A DNA stretch of 64,000 bases, taken from the NCBI RefSeq assembly GCF_029211325.2, contig NZ_CP135996.1:1-64000 (forward strand), read 5' to 3'. Shown here one piece after another: positions 29,163-38,962 of this stretch. The notes under the pieces were generated by a model that saw only the letters and a program-made list of their open reading frames with translations, searched no databases and was not told where the DNA came from. The position numbers and the translations under genes were made by a program. The stretch's first letter is position 1, and each line of letters begins with the position of its first letter. This DNA comes from Caproicibacterium argilliputei. GTDB lineage: Bacteria > Bacillota > Clostridia > Oscillospirales > Acutalibacteraceae.

Positions 29163-32100
29163 GTGAAGGCATACGGTAAGGCGATTTTACGGTCAGTTCT
29201 GCACAGTAAGTCCCGGTTCTTCGCGATTTTCGCCATTGTTGCACTGGGGGCTGGCTTTTTTGCGGGCATCTCCAGTGCCGCGCCGGATATGCGGCAGACT
29301 GTGGACCAGTATCTGGATCAGCAGAATTTTATGGATGTCGAGCTGCTTTCCACTTTGGGCTTTTCCAAGCAGGATGTACAGGCAGTCAGCAGCGCCGCGG
29401 GGGTGCGGGCGGTCATGCCGACTTGGTATGAGGATGTAACAAGCCGGATTAACAGTGAAGATGTGGTGCTGCGTGTCCATGCTCTGCCGGAGCAAGGCGC
29501 AGAGGATACCGGAGCGGCCTCGATGAACCGTCCGGTGCTGGTTTCCGGACGCTGGCCGCAGTCCGCGCAGGAATGCGTGCTGGACCAGAAAAAATCGCTG
29601 GTCAGCGGGGGCTTGAAAGTCGGCGACCGCATCACGGTGCAGGAGCCGAACGGGCAGAGCAGCCTGCGGCAAAAGACCTTTCGGGTTGTCGGATTTGTGA
29701 AGTCCCCCATGTACCTCAGCTTTACACTGGGAAATACCAACATCGGCAGCGGGCAGATCAGCCGGTACCTGTATGTGCAGCCGCAGGTGTTTTCCAGCGC
29801 CGCGTATACCCAGCTCTTTGTCACGGTCAAAGACGCGGCGGGGCTGAACTCTTTTTCACAGGCGTATCGGGACAAGGTACAGGCAGTTTGTGACACGCTG
29901 ACGGCGGTCGGCAAGACCCGCGCCCCCTTGCGGCGGGAGGAAGTGGTCGCGGATTCCCGCGAAAAGCTGGAGGACAGCCGGAAAACATACGAAAGCAGCA
30001 AAGCCGAAGCAGACAAAAAATTTGCTCAGGCAAAAACCCAGCTGCAAAACGCGCAGGCGCAAATTGCGCAGAATGCCGAAAAGCTGGATACGGCACAGCG
30101 GCAAATTACCGAAGGCTCCGCCAAACTGACAGAGGCAAAAACTGCTTACGAAACAGGCCTGCAGCAGTACACCGCGCAGAAACAGCAGGCGGAAAGCAAG
30201 TTGGCAGACGCTTCCGCGCAGCTGCGGGCAGGCCGGGAAGCTATCACCAGTGCGCAGCAGCGCATTGCCGACGGACAGGCACAGCTGGACGCCCAGACAA
30301 AAAAGCTTACGGACGCCAAAGCGCAGCTGGATAGCCAGGAAAAGCAGCTGGATGCGGCACAGGTACAGTGGGAGCAGTCACAGCAGAAGCTTGCGGACGC
30401 GGCAGACGCGATTGCGCAGGCACGCGCGTCGCTCAGTCAGCTGGAAGCCGCCGGGCAGGGCGCAACGCAGGATGCCGCAGCGCTTCGCAGCCAGATTGCT
30501 GCTTATGACCAGCAGACAGCCGAGCTGCAGTCTGCAAAAACCGAGCTTGCGCAGAACCGTGAAAAGCTGCAGCAGGCACAGCAGGCGTATCAGCAGCAGG
30601 CCACTGCGGCAAAACCGCGCCTGCAGCAGGCGCAGCAGAAAATTGCCGATGCGCAGAATCAGCTTTCCAAACAGCAGCAAAAGCTCGCGGATGGCGAAGC
30701 CGCGTACCGCACCCAGCGGCAGGTGGCACAGGAGCAGCTTGCCGCTGCCAAACAAAAGCTGGACACAGCCGCATCGCAGATTTCTCAGGAAACGAAGGAA
30801 CTTGAGCAGGCAAAAACGCAGCTTTTCGCCGGAAAAGCAGCACTGCAGACGGCGCGGCAAACCCTGCAGAAGAACCAGACAGCGTATCAAACCTCCAAAG
30901 AAGAAACAGACGCGCAGCTGCAAAAAGCGCAGAAGCAGCTTGCGGATGGCGAAGCGGCTCTAAAGGCGGTAGAAAAGCCCTCGTGGTATGTGCTGGACCG
31001 CGATAAAAACCTGGGTTACAACAGCTTTACAGGGGACGCTGACCGTATGGAGTCCATCTCGCATATGTTCCCGGTGTTTTTCTTTTTGGTGGCGGCACTG
31101 GTTGTGCTGACGAGCATGACGCGCATGGTCGATGAGGAGCGTCTGCAAATCGGTACCTATAAGGCGCTTGGCTTTCCCGGTAAGGCAATTGCGCGTAAGT
31201 ATTTACTGTACGCGCTGATTGTCAGCCTGAGCGGCAGTGTGACCGGCATTATCATCGGTTGTTTGACACTGCCGTCTATTTGCTGGAACGCATACCGTCT
31301 GATGTACAGCGCTCCGGCACTGGTACCGCATATTGATTCCTTCTATGCCGGTATGGGCTGCCTGACTGCGGCCGCTGTTACGCTTTTGGCAACGTGGGCT
31401 GCGTGCAGGGCGGTTCTTTTGGAGCGCCCCACTTCCCTGCTGCAGCCTCAGGCGCCGAAGCCGGGCCGGCGGATTCTTCTGGAGCGTTTTACACCGGTTT
31501 GGCGGCATCTGAATTTCACCGCGAAAGTAACCGCACGGAATCTGTTCCGTTACAAAAGGCGGCTAATCATGACCATTGTCGGTATCGCAGGCTGTACAGC
31601 GCTCATCCTGACCGGCTTTGGCATTAAAGACAGCGTGACACATATCGTCACGAACCAGTATGACGATTTGTGTCAGTATAATATGGATATTTCCCTGCAG
31701 GCGAAGACTGGACTTTCGGACAGTGCAAAAAGTGTTTTGAATGATAAGAAGCGTATCAGCAGCTGGATGTCATACGCCGTGCGGTCTGCGGATATGGAAA
31801 ACAAAAGCGGAAAAATCATGTCCGCAAATCTGCTGGTTCCGCAGCACACCGCAGACCTGCCGCACTTCATCCGCCTGCGTGACCGCCGCACTAAAACGCC
31901 GGTTGCCTTTACCAGCAGCAGTGTGGTCGTTACGGAAAAGCTTGCAAACCGACTCGGCTTAAAGGTTGGCAGTCAGGTGATTGTACCGGACGCTGACGGG
32001 AAAAAGTATGCGTTTACGGTTACGGGCATTACGGAAAACTATATCTATCACTATGTCTATATCGCACCGGAGCTGTACGAAAAGGTGACCGGACAGACAC

Positions 32101-32648
32101 CGTCCTACACCGGCGTCTGGGCGTCTGAGGCAGTGGCGAAAAGCGGGCGCGCGCAGCTCAGCCGCGACCTGCTGAATGCCAAGGGTGTAACAACAGCCAT
32201 TTATATTGACGAAGTGGCTGCAAATTTTGACAGCATGATTCAGGCACTCAATATGATTACACTGGTGCTGATTCTGTGTGCGGGAATGCTTTCCTTTGTG
32301 GTGCTGTACAACCTAACCAATATTAACATCACCGAGCGTATGCGTGAGATGGCAACGCTGCGGGTACTGGGTTTTTACGAGCGCGAAACCGCGGGATATA
32401 TCTACCGTGAAACCACGGTTTTAACCTTGCTGGGCTGTGTGTGCGGTCTGGTGCTGGGCATCTTCATGCACCGCGCGGTGATTACCACCGTGGAAGTGGA
32501 TGTCTGTATGTTTGGCAGAAACATTTCGCCGACCTCTTACCTTTGGAGCATTCTGCTGACGCTGGGTTTTACGTTGGCGGTAGACCTGCTAATGTACCCG
32601 AAGTTCCGGAAAATCAACATGGTGGAAAGTTTAAAATCGGTGGATTGA
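29163..32648 (+). CDS. FtsX-family ABC permease with long periplasm-side coiled coil
   Basis: 1161 aa from the GTG at 29163, one base after the ATPase gene's stop codon. An N-terminal membrane helix (FFAIFAIVALGAGFFAGISS) is followed by a MacB-like extracellular domain. A coiled coil of about 340 residues (about 260-600), rich in Gln/Ala/Lys, resembles YhgE-type helices. The first FtsX helix group is at about 630-770, a second extracellular domain at about 800-1020, and the last three helices at about 1030-1150. This is the full-length two-FtsX-domain layout of large Gram-positive permeases. The substrate is unknown. Confidence 0.93.
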   Translation: MKAYGKAILRSVLHSKSRFFAIFAIVALGAGFFAGISSAAPDMRQTVDQYLDQQNFMDVELLSTLGFSKQDVQAVSSAAGVRAVMPTWYEDVTSRINSEDVVLRVHALPEQGAEDTGAASMNRPVLVSGRWPQSAQECVLDQKKSLVSGGLKVGDRITVQEPNGQSSLRQKTFRVVGFVKSPMYLSFTLGNTNIGSGQISRYLYVQPQVFSSAAYTQLFVTVKDAAGLNSFSQAYRDKVQAVCDTLTAVGKTRAPLRREEVVADSREKLEDSRKTYESSKAEADKKFAQAKTQLQNAQAQIAQNAEKLDTAQRQITEGSAKLTEAKTAYETGLQQYTAQKQQAESKLADASAQLRAGREAITSAQQRIADGQAQLDAQTKKLTDAKAQLDSQEKQLDAAQVQWEQSQQKLADAADAIAQARASLSQLEAAGQGATQDAAALRSQIAAYDQQTAELQSAKTELAQNREKLQQAQQAYQQQATAAKPRLQQAQQKIADAQNQLSKQQQKLADGEAAYRTQRQVAQEQLAAAKQKLDTAASQISQETKELEQAKTQLFAGKAALQTARQTLQKNQTAYQTSKEETDAQLQKAQKQLADGEAALKAVEKPSWYVLDRDKNLGYNSFTGDADRMESISHMFPVFFFLVAALVVLTSMTRMVDEERLQIGTYKALGFPGKAIARKYLLYALIVSLSGSVTGIIIGCLTLPSICWNAYRLMYSAPALVPHIDSFYAGMGCLTAAAVTLLATWAACRAVLLERPTSLLQPQAPKPGRRILLERFTPVWRHLNFTAKVTARNLFRYKRRLIMTIVGIAGCTALILTGFGIKDSVTHIVTNQYDDLCQYNMDISLQAKTGLSDSAKSVLNDKKRISSWMSYAVRSADMENKSGKIMSANLLVPQHTADLPHFIRLRDRRTKTPVAFTSSSVVVTEKLANRLGLKVGSQVIVPDADGKKYAFTVTGITENYIYHYVYIAPELYEKVTGQTPSYTGVWASEAVAKSGRAQLSRDLLNAKGVTTAIYIDEVAANFDSMIQALNMITLVLILCAGMLSFVVLYNLTNINITERMREMATLRVLGFYERETAGYIYRETTVLTLLGCVCGLVLGIFMHRAVITTVEVDVCMFGRNISPTSYLWSILLTLGFTLAVDLLMYPKFRKINMVESLKSVD

Positions 32649-32798
32649 GTGTGAAGATGTAACGCTACGCCTAAAAACACAATATATAGTGTTGCTTAGA
32701 AGCCGTTATACTACACGTTCTAATTTGATTGCAAATAAATTTGTTGGAACTAACCGCTTTTTGGCTCTTAAAATTCACATCTTTGTGCGGTTATCCTC

Positions 32799-32827
32799 TT
32801 GATTCTCACTTGCTTTACCTGTAAACT
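32799..32827 (+). promoter_or_regulatory. Promoter of the bacteriohemerythrin gene
   Basis: TTGATT (32799-32804), a 17-base spacer and TAAACT (32822-32827), 49 bases upstream of the ATG. A TAACCGC/GCGGTTA inverted repeat lies just before it. The rest of the 227-base gap shows nothing else. Confidence 0.6.
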
Positions 32828-32875
32828 GATAAGCAGCACGAGGCAAGAACAAGCAGAGAAAAGGAGGCAAATCTT

Positions 32876-33277
32876 ATGCCATGGACTCCCAATTTGTCAG
32901 TCGGCGTAAAAATGATTGACGACCAGCATAAAATGTGGTTCGAGAAAGCAGAAAAACTGTTTGACGCCGGAAAGAAAAACCAGGCCGCGGAGTATATCGG
33001 AGAGCTGCTCAGTTTTCTGGAGGATTATACAAAGAAGCATTTCGCGGATGAGGAAAAGTATATGCTCAGCATTCATTATCCGGAGTATGCCGCACAGAAG
33101 CAGGCGCACACCATGTTTATTGGCAGGCTTGCCAAGCTGCGCAGCGATTACAACACATCCGGCGGCAACCTGACGGTGATTCTCAATGCCAACAAGGTTG
33201 TGCTGGACTGGCTCACACAGCACATTTCTACGATGGACAAGAAAATCGGGCAGTACGCCAAAACGCTTCAGAAGTAA
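32876..33277 (+). CDS. Bacteriohemerythrin with one substituted iron ligand
   Basis: 133 aa, a single hemerythrin four-helix bundle that normally holds a di-iron, O2-binding site. Expected ligands are visible at His18 (DDQHKMW), His55 and Glu59 (KKHFADEE), His78 (QAHTMF), and His116 and Asp121 (TQHISTMD). The histidine usually four residues before His78 is Gln74 (YAAQKQAH), so one of the five His ligands is missing. In an anaerobe such proteins serve oxygen sensing, delivery or detoxification. GGAGG precedes the ATG. It is a single-gene unit between a promoter and a terminator. Confidence 0.93.
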   Translation: MPWTPNLSVGVKMIDDQHKMWFEKAEKLFDAGKKNQAAEYIGELLSFLEDYTKKHFADEEKYMLSIHYPEYAAQKQAHTMFIGRLAKLRSDYNTSGGNLTVILNANKVVLDWLTQHISTMDKKIGQYAKTLQK

Positions 33278-33305
33278 GCGCAGACGGCGTGTCCGTTCAA
33301 TCAAT

Positions 33306-33346
33306 AAAAATCTCCCGCAGCACTTGTCATGCTGCGGGAGATTTTT
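33306..33346. terminator. Bidirectional intrinsic terminator
   Basis: AAAAATCTCCCGCAG pairs perfectly with CTGCGGGAGATTTTT; it serves the convergent bacteriohemerythrin and yfhO genes. Confidence 0.95.
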
Positions 33347-33361
33347 GCTGTCCGGTAGGGG

Positions 33362-35776
33362 TTAATTGCTGGTTTTTGGGGGCGCCGGCAGCTTCTTTCT
33401 GCGCCAACGACCGGTGGTATCCGTCGCGTAAAGGTAACCGCCCAGCAGCACGAAGCTGACCGCTGTAACGGCAACGCCGGGCTTTAAGCCGGGGGTGCTG
33501 TACGTAAAGCGGATGGTAGACTCCCCCGCCGGAACTTTCACGGCCATAAAGCCCACGTTCACCTTGACAATCTCTGCGGGAGAACCGTTTACCTCAGCGC
33601 TCCAGCCGCTTTCCCACGGTACGCTGAAGAAAATCAGGCGCTCTTTTGCGGAGGTTGCCTTCGCGGTAAAACCGAGGTTGTCTGTAGTGAAGGAGGAGCA
33701 GGCAGTTGCCGCGCGCTTTTTGCAGTCCGCAAAGTAGCGGTCTTCCGTATAATTGGTGCTGTCGATTTTGTCAAAATGCGTCAGACCGCCCTCTTTAGCT
33801 TTTTGCACATCGGTATCCTCCACAACCAGAGCCTTCAGAAGCGCCAGGCTGCGGTTAGCCTCCGGCAGCAGGTCATACTCTGAGCGGGTGATGTACTGGT
33901 CGTAGCTGAAGCCCATGGGAATGAAATACTGGTTCTCATAGATTTTGCTGCCGTTCTGCGTGGTGTAGTAGCTCCAGCCGGGCATACGGGGCTGGTTGGT
34001 GCTGGAGTCAATGAACTCCTGTCCGTGGTTAATGGGGTCAAACAGCCAGCGGCAGCTCAGCAGGCTGCGGATGGCATACACGCTGACATCCGGCCGGCTG
34101 GCAACGTCACGGGTAACACCGACGGTTGGGTAAAAATCCATAATGGAACCGGGCACAATGCTGTGAAACGCCTGAATGGTCGGGCGCTTCCAGTACATGG
34201 GCAGGTTGTCCATGCCGTCATAAACGTCAATGCGGCAGAACTGCTTGCCGTCGCTGGGCAGGTGGATGTCTGCACCGCCGTTGAGCGCATAGGGAATAAT
34301 TTCGTTGTGGGTGTCGTCACTCTGCGTTTTGCCGGTTGTAATATAAAACAGGCTGTAAATGACGGAAATGAGGGCAACGCCGCCGGTCGCCATGCGCAGG
34401 AAAAACTGCTTGTGGTGTTTGTAGTATTTAAACACAATCACCAGCAGCAGCAGGCTGACCAGTGCGATGGAAACGTAAGCCCAGAAGCGGGTTGGGTATT
34501 TTTCCAGTCCGTAGGTGGTCACCTTGGTGTTGTCGTCGCTGTTGGTGGTGACGCTGGGCATCAGCCCGATGGAAAGCCCAATTACCAGCGTGATAGCGAG
34601 CGTCCAGCGAATCGCGCGGCCCCAGTCCACATCTTCCCGCTGCAGGCTGGTCACGGTGCACAGGCTCATTATGAGGGTCAGCATATAGAACCAGCGCGCG
34701 TAGTAGGAGGCGTTAAAAAGTTGAAATGCGCTGTTGAGCACTGGCACGGCTGCCATGACAAAAAGAACGGTAATCAGCGTTTTGTACCAGCGTTTGGTCT
34801 TGGCCTGCAGCGCGGCAATGACGCCGCTCATGCTGAACAGCGGCAGCCATGCACCCAGTGATGCCCACTGACTGTTGCTGTCGGGGGTAAAATTGGCGCG
34901 CGCCGGCAGATCCGGCGGAAAGAAAAAGCAGCTTAGAATGTGCATATAACGCTGGTTGCTGTCGTACAGCAGGGCGTTCCACCCGTTGCTGGGGTTGTTG
35001 ATGCGGTTGTTCTGCGTGATGGCAAGCAGTGTCGGCAGCAAAAGCGCAAAGGAACACGCCACGCCCAACACGGCCTCCACCCATAGAAGCGCAAAATCCT
35101 TTTTGGTGATTTTTGCGTAGTGCGGTTCTCCGGAAAAAAAGCGAACCAGCCAGTACAGGGCGAGAAACACCACCTGCCCGACAAAGAAATAGTAGTTGAC
35201 AAAGCAGCACACAAACGTGAAGAACGCGAAGACACCGCGGCGCCGGTGGTACATATATTCATCCATGGCCCATAGCAGCAGCGGGAAAAATACGATGGCT
35301 TCGTGAAAGTGGTTGAAGAAGACATTGTAAACGGAAAAACCGGAAAAGGCGTAAAGCATACCGCCCAGCACAGCGAGGTTTCCGGTTTGGCAGTAGCGGC
35401 GCAGGTAGATGCAGCCGGTCATGCAGGCGCAGCCGAATTTTAAGATGTACAGCGGCCCCATCAGATACGGCACCGCCGCACTGGGAAACGGAATGGTCAG
35501 CCAGAAAAAAGGGCTGCCCAGCAGGTAAAAGGAGTAGGACCCGATGAAGTTGGCGCCCAGGTCGGTGGTCCAGCTCCAGCGCCAGTTGCCGCTGCGGATG
35601 GTGTCATGGCACATCTGGTAAAACGGTACCTGCTGAACGTTGAAGTCCCCATAAAACAGGAAATACCCCTTGTCATAAAGCATAAACGGGACAAAAATCA
35701 CGGCTGCGGTGCCCATTCCCAGCAGCAGTGCACGCAGTGCATAGCGGTGCTTGTCCGGAATTTGCAAGCGTTCCAA
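33362..35776 (-). CDS. YfhO-family membrane protein
   Basis: 804 aa with about 12 membrane helices in the N-terminal two-thirds. The N-terminal signature GYFLFYGDFNVQQVPFYQ and later HFHEAIVFFPLLLWAMDEYM are typical of YfhO, a GT-C-like family. The C-terminal extracellular domain ends with a final helix. In B. subtilis and Listeria, YfhO proteins act in glycosylation of lipoteichoic acid or lipid-linked polymers. Single gene with AGGAGG upstream. Confidence 0.9.
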   Translation of the reverse strand: MERLQIPDKHRYALRALLLGMGTAAVIFVPFMLYDKGYFLFYGDFNVQQVPFYQMCHDTIRSGNWRWSWTTDLGANFIGSYSFYLLGSPFFWLTIPFPSAAVPYLMGPLYILKFGCACMTGCIYLRRYCQTGNLAVLGGMLYAFSGFSVYNVFFNHFHEAIVFFPLLLWAMDEYMYHRRRGVFAFFTFVCCFVNYYFFVGQVVFLALYWLVRFFSGEPHYAKITKKDFALLWVEAVLGVACSFALLLPTLLAITQNNRINNPSNGWNALLYDSNQRYMHILSCFFFPPDLPARANFTPDSNSQWASLGAWLPLFSMSGVIAALQAKTKRWYKTLITVLFVMAAVPVLNSAFQLFNASYYARWFYMLTLIMSLCTVTSLQREDVDWGRAIRWTLAITLVIGLSIGLMPSVTTNSDDNTKVTTYGLEKYPTRFWAYVSIALVSLLLLVIVFKYYKHHKQFFLRMATGGVALISVIYSLFYITTGKTQSDDTHNEIIPYALNGGADIHLPSDGKQFCRIDVYDGMDNLPMYWKRPTIQAFHSIVPGSIMDFYPTVGVTRDVASRPDVSVYAIRSLLSCRWLFDPINHGQEFIDSSTNQPRMPGWSYYTTQNGSKIYENQYFIPMGFSYDQYITRSEYDLLPEANRSLALLKALVVEDTDVQKAKEGGLTHFDKIDSTNYTEDRYFADCKKRAATACSSFTTDNLGFTAKATSAKERLIFFSVPWESGWSAEVNGSPAEIVKVNVGFMAVKVPAGESTIRFTYSTPGLKPGVAVTAVSFVLLGGYLYATDTTGRWRRKKLPAPPKTSN

Positions 35777-35969
35777 GTCGTCGCCTCCTAGAATCTTTTT
35801 ACAGGATGGTCGTAAATTTATTATAACACATCTGTCCGGCGCGACAACGGATTTCAGAAGATGTTGAAAAAATTATTGCGGTGGAGTAAAATAAAATGGA
35901 AATTTCTACACATCCTAAAGGAAGACGGAACCAAACCACCGGCTGCCCGCATACAGAGGCGGGGTTAGA

Positions 35970-36170
35970 ATGTATCCTCTTTTTGCAAAGCTTGCCCGAA
36001 TGCAGGATATCCGGCGCTGGGGATGGATGCGCAGCGTCCACAGTGAAAATAGCTGTAAGCACAGCGGAAAAACCGCCGTACCTGCGCACGCGCCGGTTAA
36101 GGATGCCGGTGAGCTTCTGTGCGGTGCGTATTTTTAAGGAAATTGATGCCAAGCTATCAACTTACACTGG
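35970..36170 (+). pseudogene. Remnant of a YfbR-like HD-domain phosphohydrolase
   Basis: A 55-codon ORF (35970-36137) reads FAKLARMQDIRRWGWMRSVH, then SENSCKHSGKTAVPAHA. This tracks the start of YfbR-type 5'-deoxynucleotidases (F..LARMKYI.RWGLMRN...EN..EHS...A..AHAL). A stop falls soon after, and the next stretch in another frame (FKEIDAKL, about 36131-36154) resembles the later AYKEIEA motif, so most of the HD core appears deleted and frameshifted. The HD metal-binding histidines cannot be completed. The rest of the 517-base gap between yfhO and the LCP gene holds only promoter-like AT-rich sequence. The family match is from memory of the motif. Confidence 0.55.
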
Positions 36171-36293
36171 GCGAGCAGCAATAAATTTGTTATGATATTT
36201 CTTATGAAGAATATAATTCGAGCCTCCATTTAGTATACTATTACAAATAGAATGAAGAATGCTGTCAGAAACCAAATAAAAAGGGTTGATGTT

Positions 36294-37502
36294 GTGAAAA
36301 AGCAAAAACGGCCGTCTCTGGCGAAAAAATATATTGTTCGAAATGTCTTAATCCTGGTGCTCAGCCTGGTGGTTTTAGTGGCTGGTTCCGGGTGTTTATA
36401 TGTAGACGGCTTGATGAGCAGCGGCAATTATGTGAAGGACTCTACCATTGTCAGCACACCCATCACGGCAAGCACGATTGACTCCGGCACCAAGTATAAC
36501 TCCACCGGTGCAAACCAGATCAACGGTTTGATTAAGGATGAGGCGGTCACGAATATCCTGCTTATCGGTGTGGACGACTACCAGAAGGACGACCCCATTG
36601 GCCGTTCTGACAGCATGATGGTGATTAGTTTGGATAATCGCCACAAAAAGTTGAAACTGACCTCCTTTATGCGTGACACGTATCTGGCGATTCCGAATAA
36701 CGGCTCCAACAAGTTGAACGCTGCCTATCACTTCGGCGCTTACGACATGGTGGAAAGCGGCAAAGCCAAGGCGGGCGACATCACAAGCGTGAATGCCGGC
36801 GCACAGCTGTGCATTCAGACCATCGAGCTGAACTTCGGCATGGATATTGACCGCTATGTGGTGGTGAAAGACTCTGCGTTTGACAGCGTTGTCGGTATCC
36901 TTGGCGGTGTGGATGTCAACCTGACCGCACGCGAGGCAGAGTTTATCAACCGTTACTCCGGTGCGGGCTATAAGCTGAAGGAACAAGACGGTATTCAGCA
37001 CCTGGATGGTGCGCAGGCGCATTATTACGGCCGGATTCGTGACGACCGCGTCAAAAATGTATATGGTCATATCAATGACGAAGGCCGTGCGGAGCGCCAG
37101 CGCGCGGTGGTTACGGCGGTGGTCAATAAATTCAAGAGCAGCAACTTGGGCACCATTTCCAAGCTGGCTTCCGGTGTCCTGCCAAAGGTCATTACAAATT
37201 TCAGCCGTGATGAAATTTACGGATTTTTGACACAGGCATTAACCATTATGAATTATCCCATCAAGCAGAACCAGATTCCGGCGGTGGGCAACTACACCAC
37301 GCCGACCATCAGCATCGGCGGTCAGGCGGCAGATATCGTCCAGATTACCGACAACAAAAAAGTGGTTTCCGATGCACTGACGTTCATTTATGAAAATGAC
37401 AAGCCGGATGTTTCTAACATCGGTTTGGCGGCAACAGCGAACACAACCACTTCGGCTGACAGCCAGGACGGAGATACGGAAGACGACACCGGAAACGGAT
37501 AA
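36294..37502 (+). CDS. LytR-CpsA-Psr (LCP) family protein
   Basis: 402 aa from a GTG at 36294 with AAAAGGG nine bases upstream; an ATG at 36252 is also in frame but lies only about 12 bases past a TATACT box and has no ribosome binding site. A positively charged N-terminus precedes one membrane helix (about 15-38). The LCP catalytic domain (about 80-255) follows, with NILLIGVDDYQKDDPIGRSD, SFMRDTYLAIP and the arginine-rich YYGRIRDDRV region. LCP enzymes attach teichoic acids or other glycopolymers to peptidoglycan. A Ser/Asp/Glu-rich tail ends the protein. A terminator follows. Confidence 0.92.
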   Translation: MKKQKRPSLAKKYIVRNVLILVLSLVVLVAGSGCLYVDGLMSSGNYVKDSTIVSTPITASTIDSGTKYNSTGANQINGLIKDEAVTNILLIGVDDYQKDDPIGRSDSMMVISLDNRHKKLKLTSFMRDTYLAIPNNGSNKLNAAYHFGAYDMVESGKAKAGDITSVNAGAQLCIQTIELNFGMDIDRYVVVKDSAFDSVVGILGGVDVNLTAREAEFINRYSGAGYKLKEQDGIQHLDGAQAHYYGRIRDDRVKNVYGHINDEGRAERQRAVVTAVVNKFKSSNLGTISKLASGVLPKVITNFSRDEIYGFLTQALTIMNYPIKQNQIPAVGNYTTPTISIGGQAADIVQITDNKKVVSDALTFIYENDKPDVSNIGLAATANTTTSADSQDGDTEDDTGNG

Positions 37503-37511
37503 ACAACAAGG

Positions 37512-37549
37512 GCTGCCGCGGGAGCGTTTCCTGCGGCGGCTTTTCTTTT
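37512..37549 (+). terminator. Intrinsic terminator of the LCP gene
   Basis: A 12-bp stem, GCTGCCGCGGGA with TCCTGCGGCGGC, is followed by TTTTCTTTT. Confidence 0.88.
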
Positions 37550-37570
37550 CAGAAAGGATACCGAAGCCAT

Positions 37571-38848
37571 ATGGAACAAACACCGCTTTACACGGCTTTG
37601 CGCAGGCATCAGGCGCTGCACAGAGCACCGTTTCACACACCGGGGCACAAGTGCCTGCCGGATGCCCTGCCGCAGGATCTGCTGGCTTTAGACTATACGG
37701 AACTGCCGGATACCGACAGCCTTTTCGAGGCGGACGGCGCCATCCTGCAGGCGGAGCAGGCGGCTGCGGCGCTGTTCGGCGCGAAAAGAACGCTGTTTTC
37801 CGCAGGCGGCTGTTCCCTGTGTATCCAGACCATGCTGCGATTAGCGTGCCCCCAGGGCGGTCGGGTGCTCTGCGCACGGAACGTGCACCGCTCGGCGGTC
37901 AATGCCATGGCACTGCTGGGTTTGGAGCCAATCTGGGTGATGCCGAATGCGGTACAGAATGGGATAAATAATACCGAAAGTATAAATGCCTGCTATGTAA
38001 CCAGTCCGGATTACTATGGGCGCCTGCAGGATATTCCGGTGCTGGCGCGTCTTTGCAAAAAGCGCGGCATTCCGCTTTTGGTGGACAATGCGCACGGCAC
38101 GCACCTGGCCTTTACCGAGCCGGATCTGCACCCACTGTATCAGGGTGCCTCCATGACGGCAGACAGCGCGCATAAAACGCTGAATGTTTTGACCGGCGGC
38201 GCATGGCTGCAGATTGGCGAGGAACGCTATGTGCAGGGAGCCAAGGCGGCGATGAGTCTGTTTGCTTCCACCAGCCCTTCCTACCCGATTATGGCGAGCC
38301 TTGACCTGGCGCGCGCATGGCTTGCGGAGCACCCGCACGCTTTTGTAGAGGTGCAGGCACAGGTGCGCACGTTGGCGGCGCTGGCAAAGAGCCGTGGGAT
38401 TGCAAACGTCAGCGCGGACCCCGCGCGCCTGTCGCTGCGCACCGCAGATATCGGCCTGACCGGCGCGGCGGCGGCTGAGATTTTCCGTAAAAACGGCGTT
38501 GAGCCTGAAATGGCGGACGGCGGATTTGTGGTGTTCCTCTGCACGCCGTGGAATACTCAAGAGGACTATCAAAAACTTTCCGCAGCGATTCTGGCGCTTC
38601 CGGTCGGCGCGCCGCTGCCGCCGCGGGCGGAGCTGCCGCCGCTGCCGCCGGTGCGTATGCCACTGCGGCAGGCGGTTTTTGCCCCGTCTGAAACGGTGCC
38701 GCTGCGGCAGGCAGTCGGTCGTATTGCGGCGCAGGCTGCCTGTCCCTGCCCACCGGGCGTTCCGGTGGTGATGCCCGGCGAAGAAGTCACCCCGCAGGCT
38801 GCGCGGTTCCTTTCCGGGTATGGCTTTTTCTCTTTTGATGTGTTATAA
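37571..38848 (+). CDS. PLP-dependent Orn/Lys/Arg decarboxylase-family protein (YaaO-like)
   Basis: 425 aa, aspartate-aminotransferase fold. The N-terminal HTPGHK (about 22) and LFGAKRTLFSAGGCS are typical of the Orn/Lys/Arg decarboxylase class. DNAHGTHL precedes the PLP-binding lysine in SAHKTLNVLTGG (about 200). It is shorter than inducible decarboxylases, like B. subtilis SpeA/YaaO, and lies just before darA-holB-ricT as yaaO does there. Which amino acid it uses is not evident. Confidence 0.9.
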   Translation: MEQTPLYTALRRHQALHRAPFHTPGHKCLPDALPQDLLALDYTELPDTDSLFEADGAILQAEQAAAALFGAKRTLFSAGGCSLCIQTMLRLACPQGGRVLCARNVHRSAVNAMALLGLEPIWVMPNAVQNGINNTESINACYVTSPDYYGRLQDIPVLARLCKKRGIPLLVDNAHGTHLAFTEPDLHPLYQGASMTADSAHKTLNVLTGGAWLQIGEERYVQGAKAAMSLFASTSPSYPIMASLDLARAWLAEHPHAFVEVQAQVRTLAALAKSRGIANVSADPARLSLRTADIGLTGAAAAEIFRKNGVEPEMADGGFVVFLCTPWNTQEDYQKLSAAILALPVGAPLPPRAELPPLPPVRMPLRQAVFAPSETVPLRQAVGRIAAQAACPCPPGVPVVMPGEEVTPQAARFLSGYGFFSFDVL

Positions 38849-38962
38849 TGCAGACAAAGAATAAGCACCTCTTTCGGCCGTGCGAGGCATGTGCATAGCC
38901 GGCCGGATTTTTGCATACGCTTCTCCATTGGACTGAATAAAACAGGCGGGAGGAATGGACTT

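Noticed and set aside
35896..36195. 99-codon ORF between yfhO and the LCP gene
   Set aside because: A different frame fits the HD-hydrolase remnant better; only its last part (FKEIDAKL) seems related, as a frameshifted fragment.
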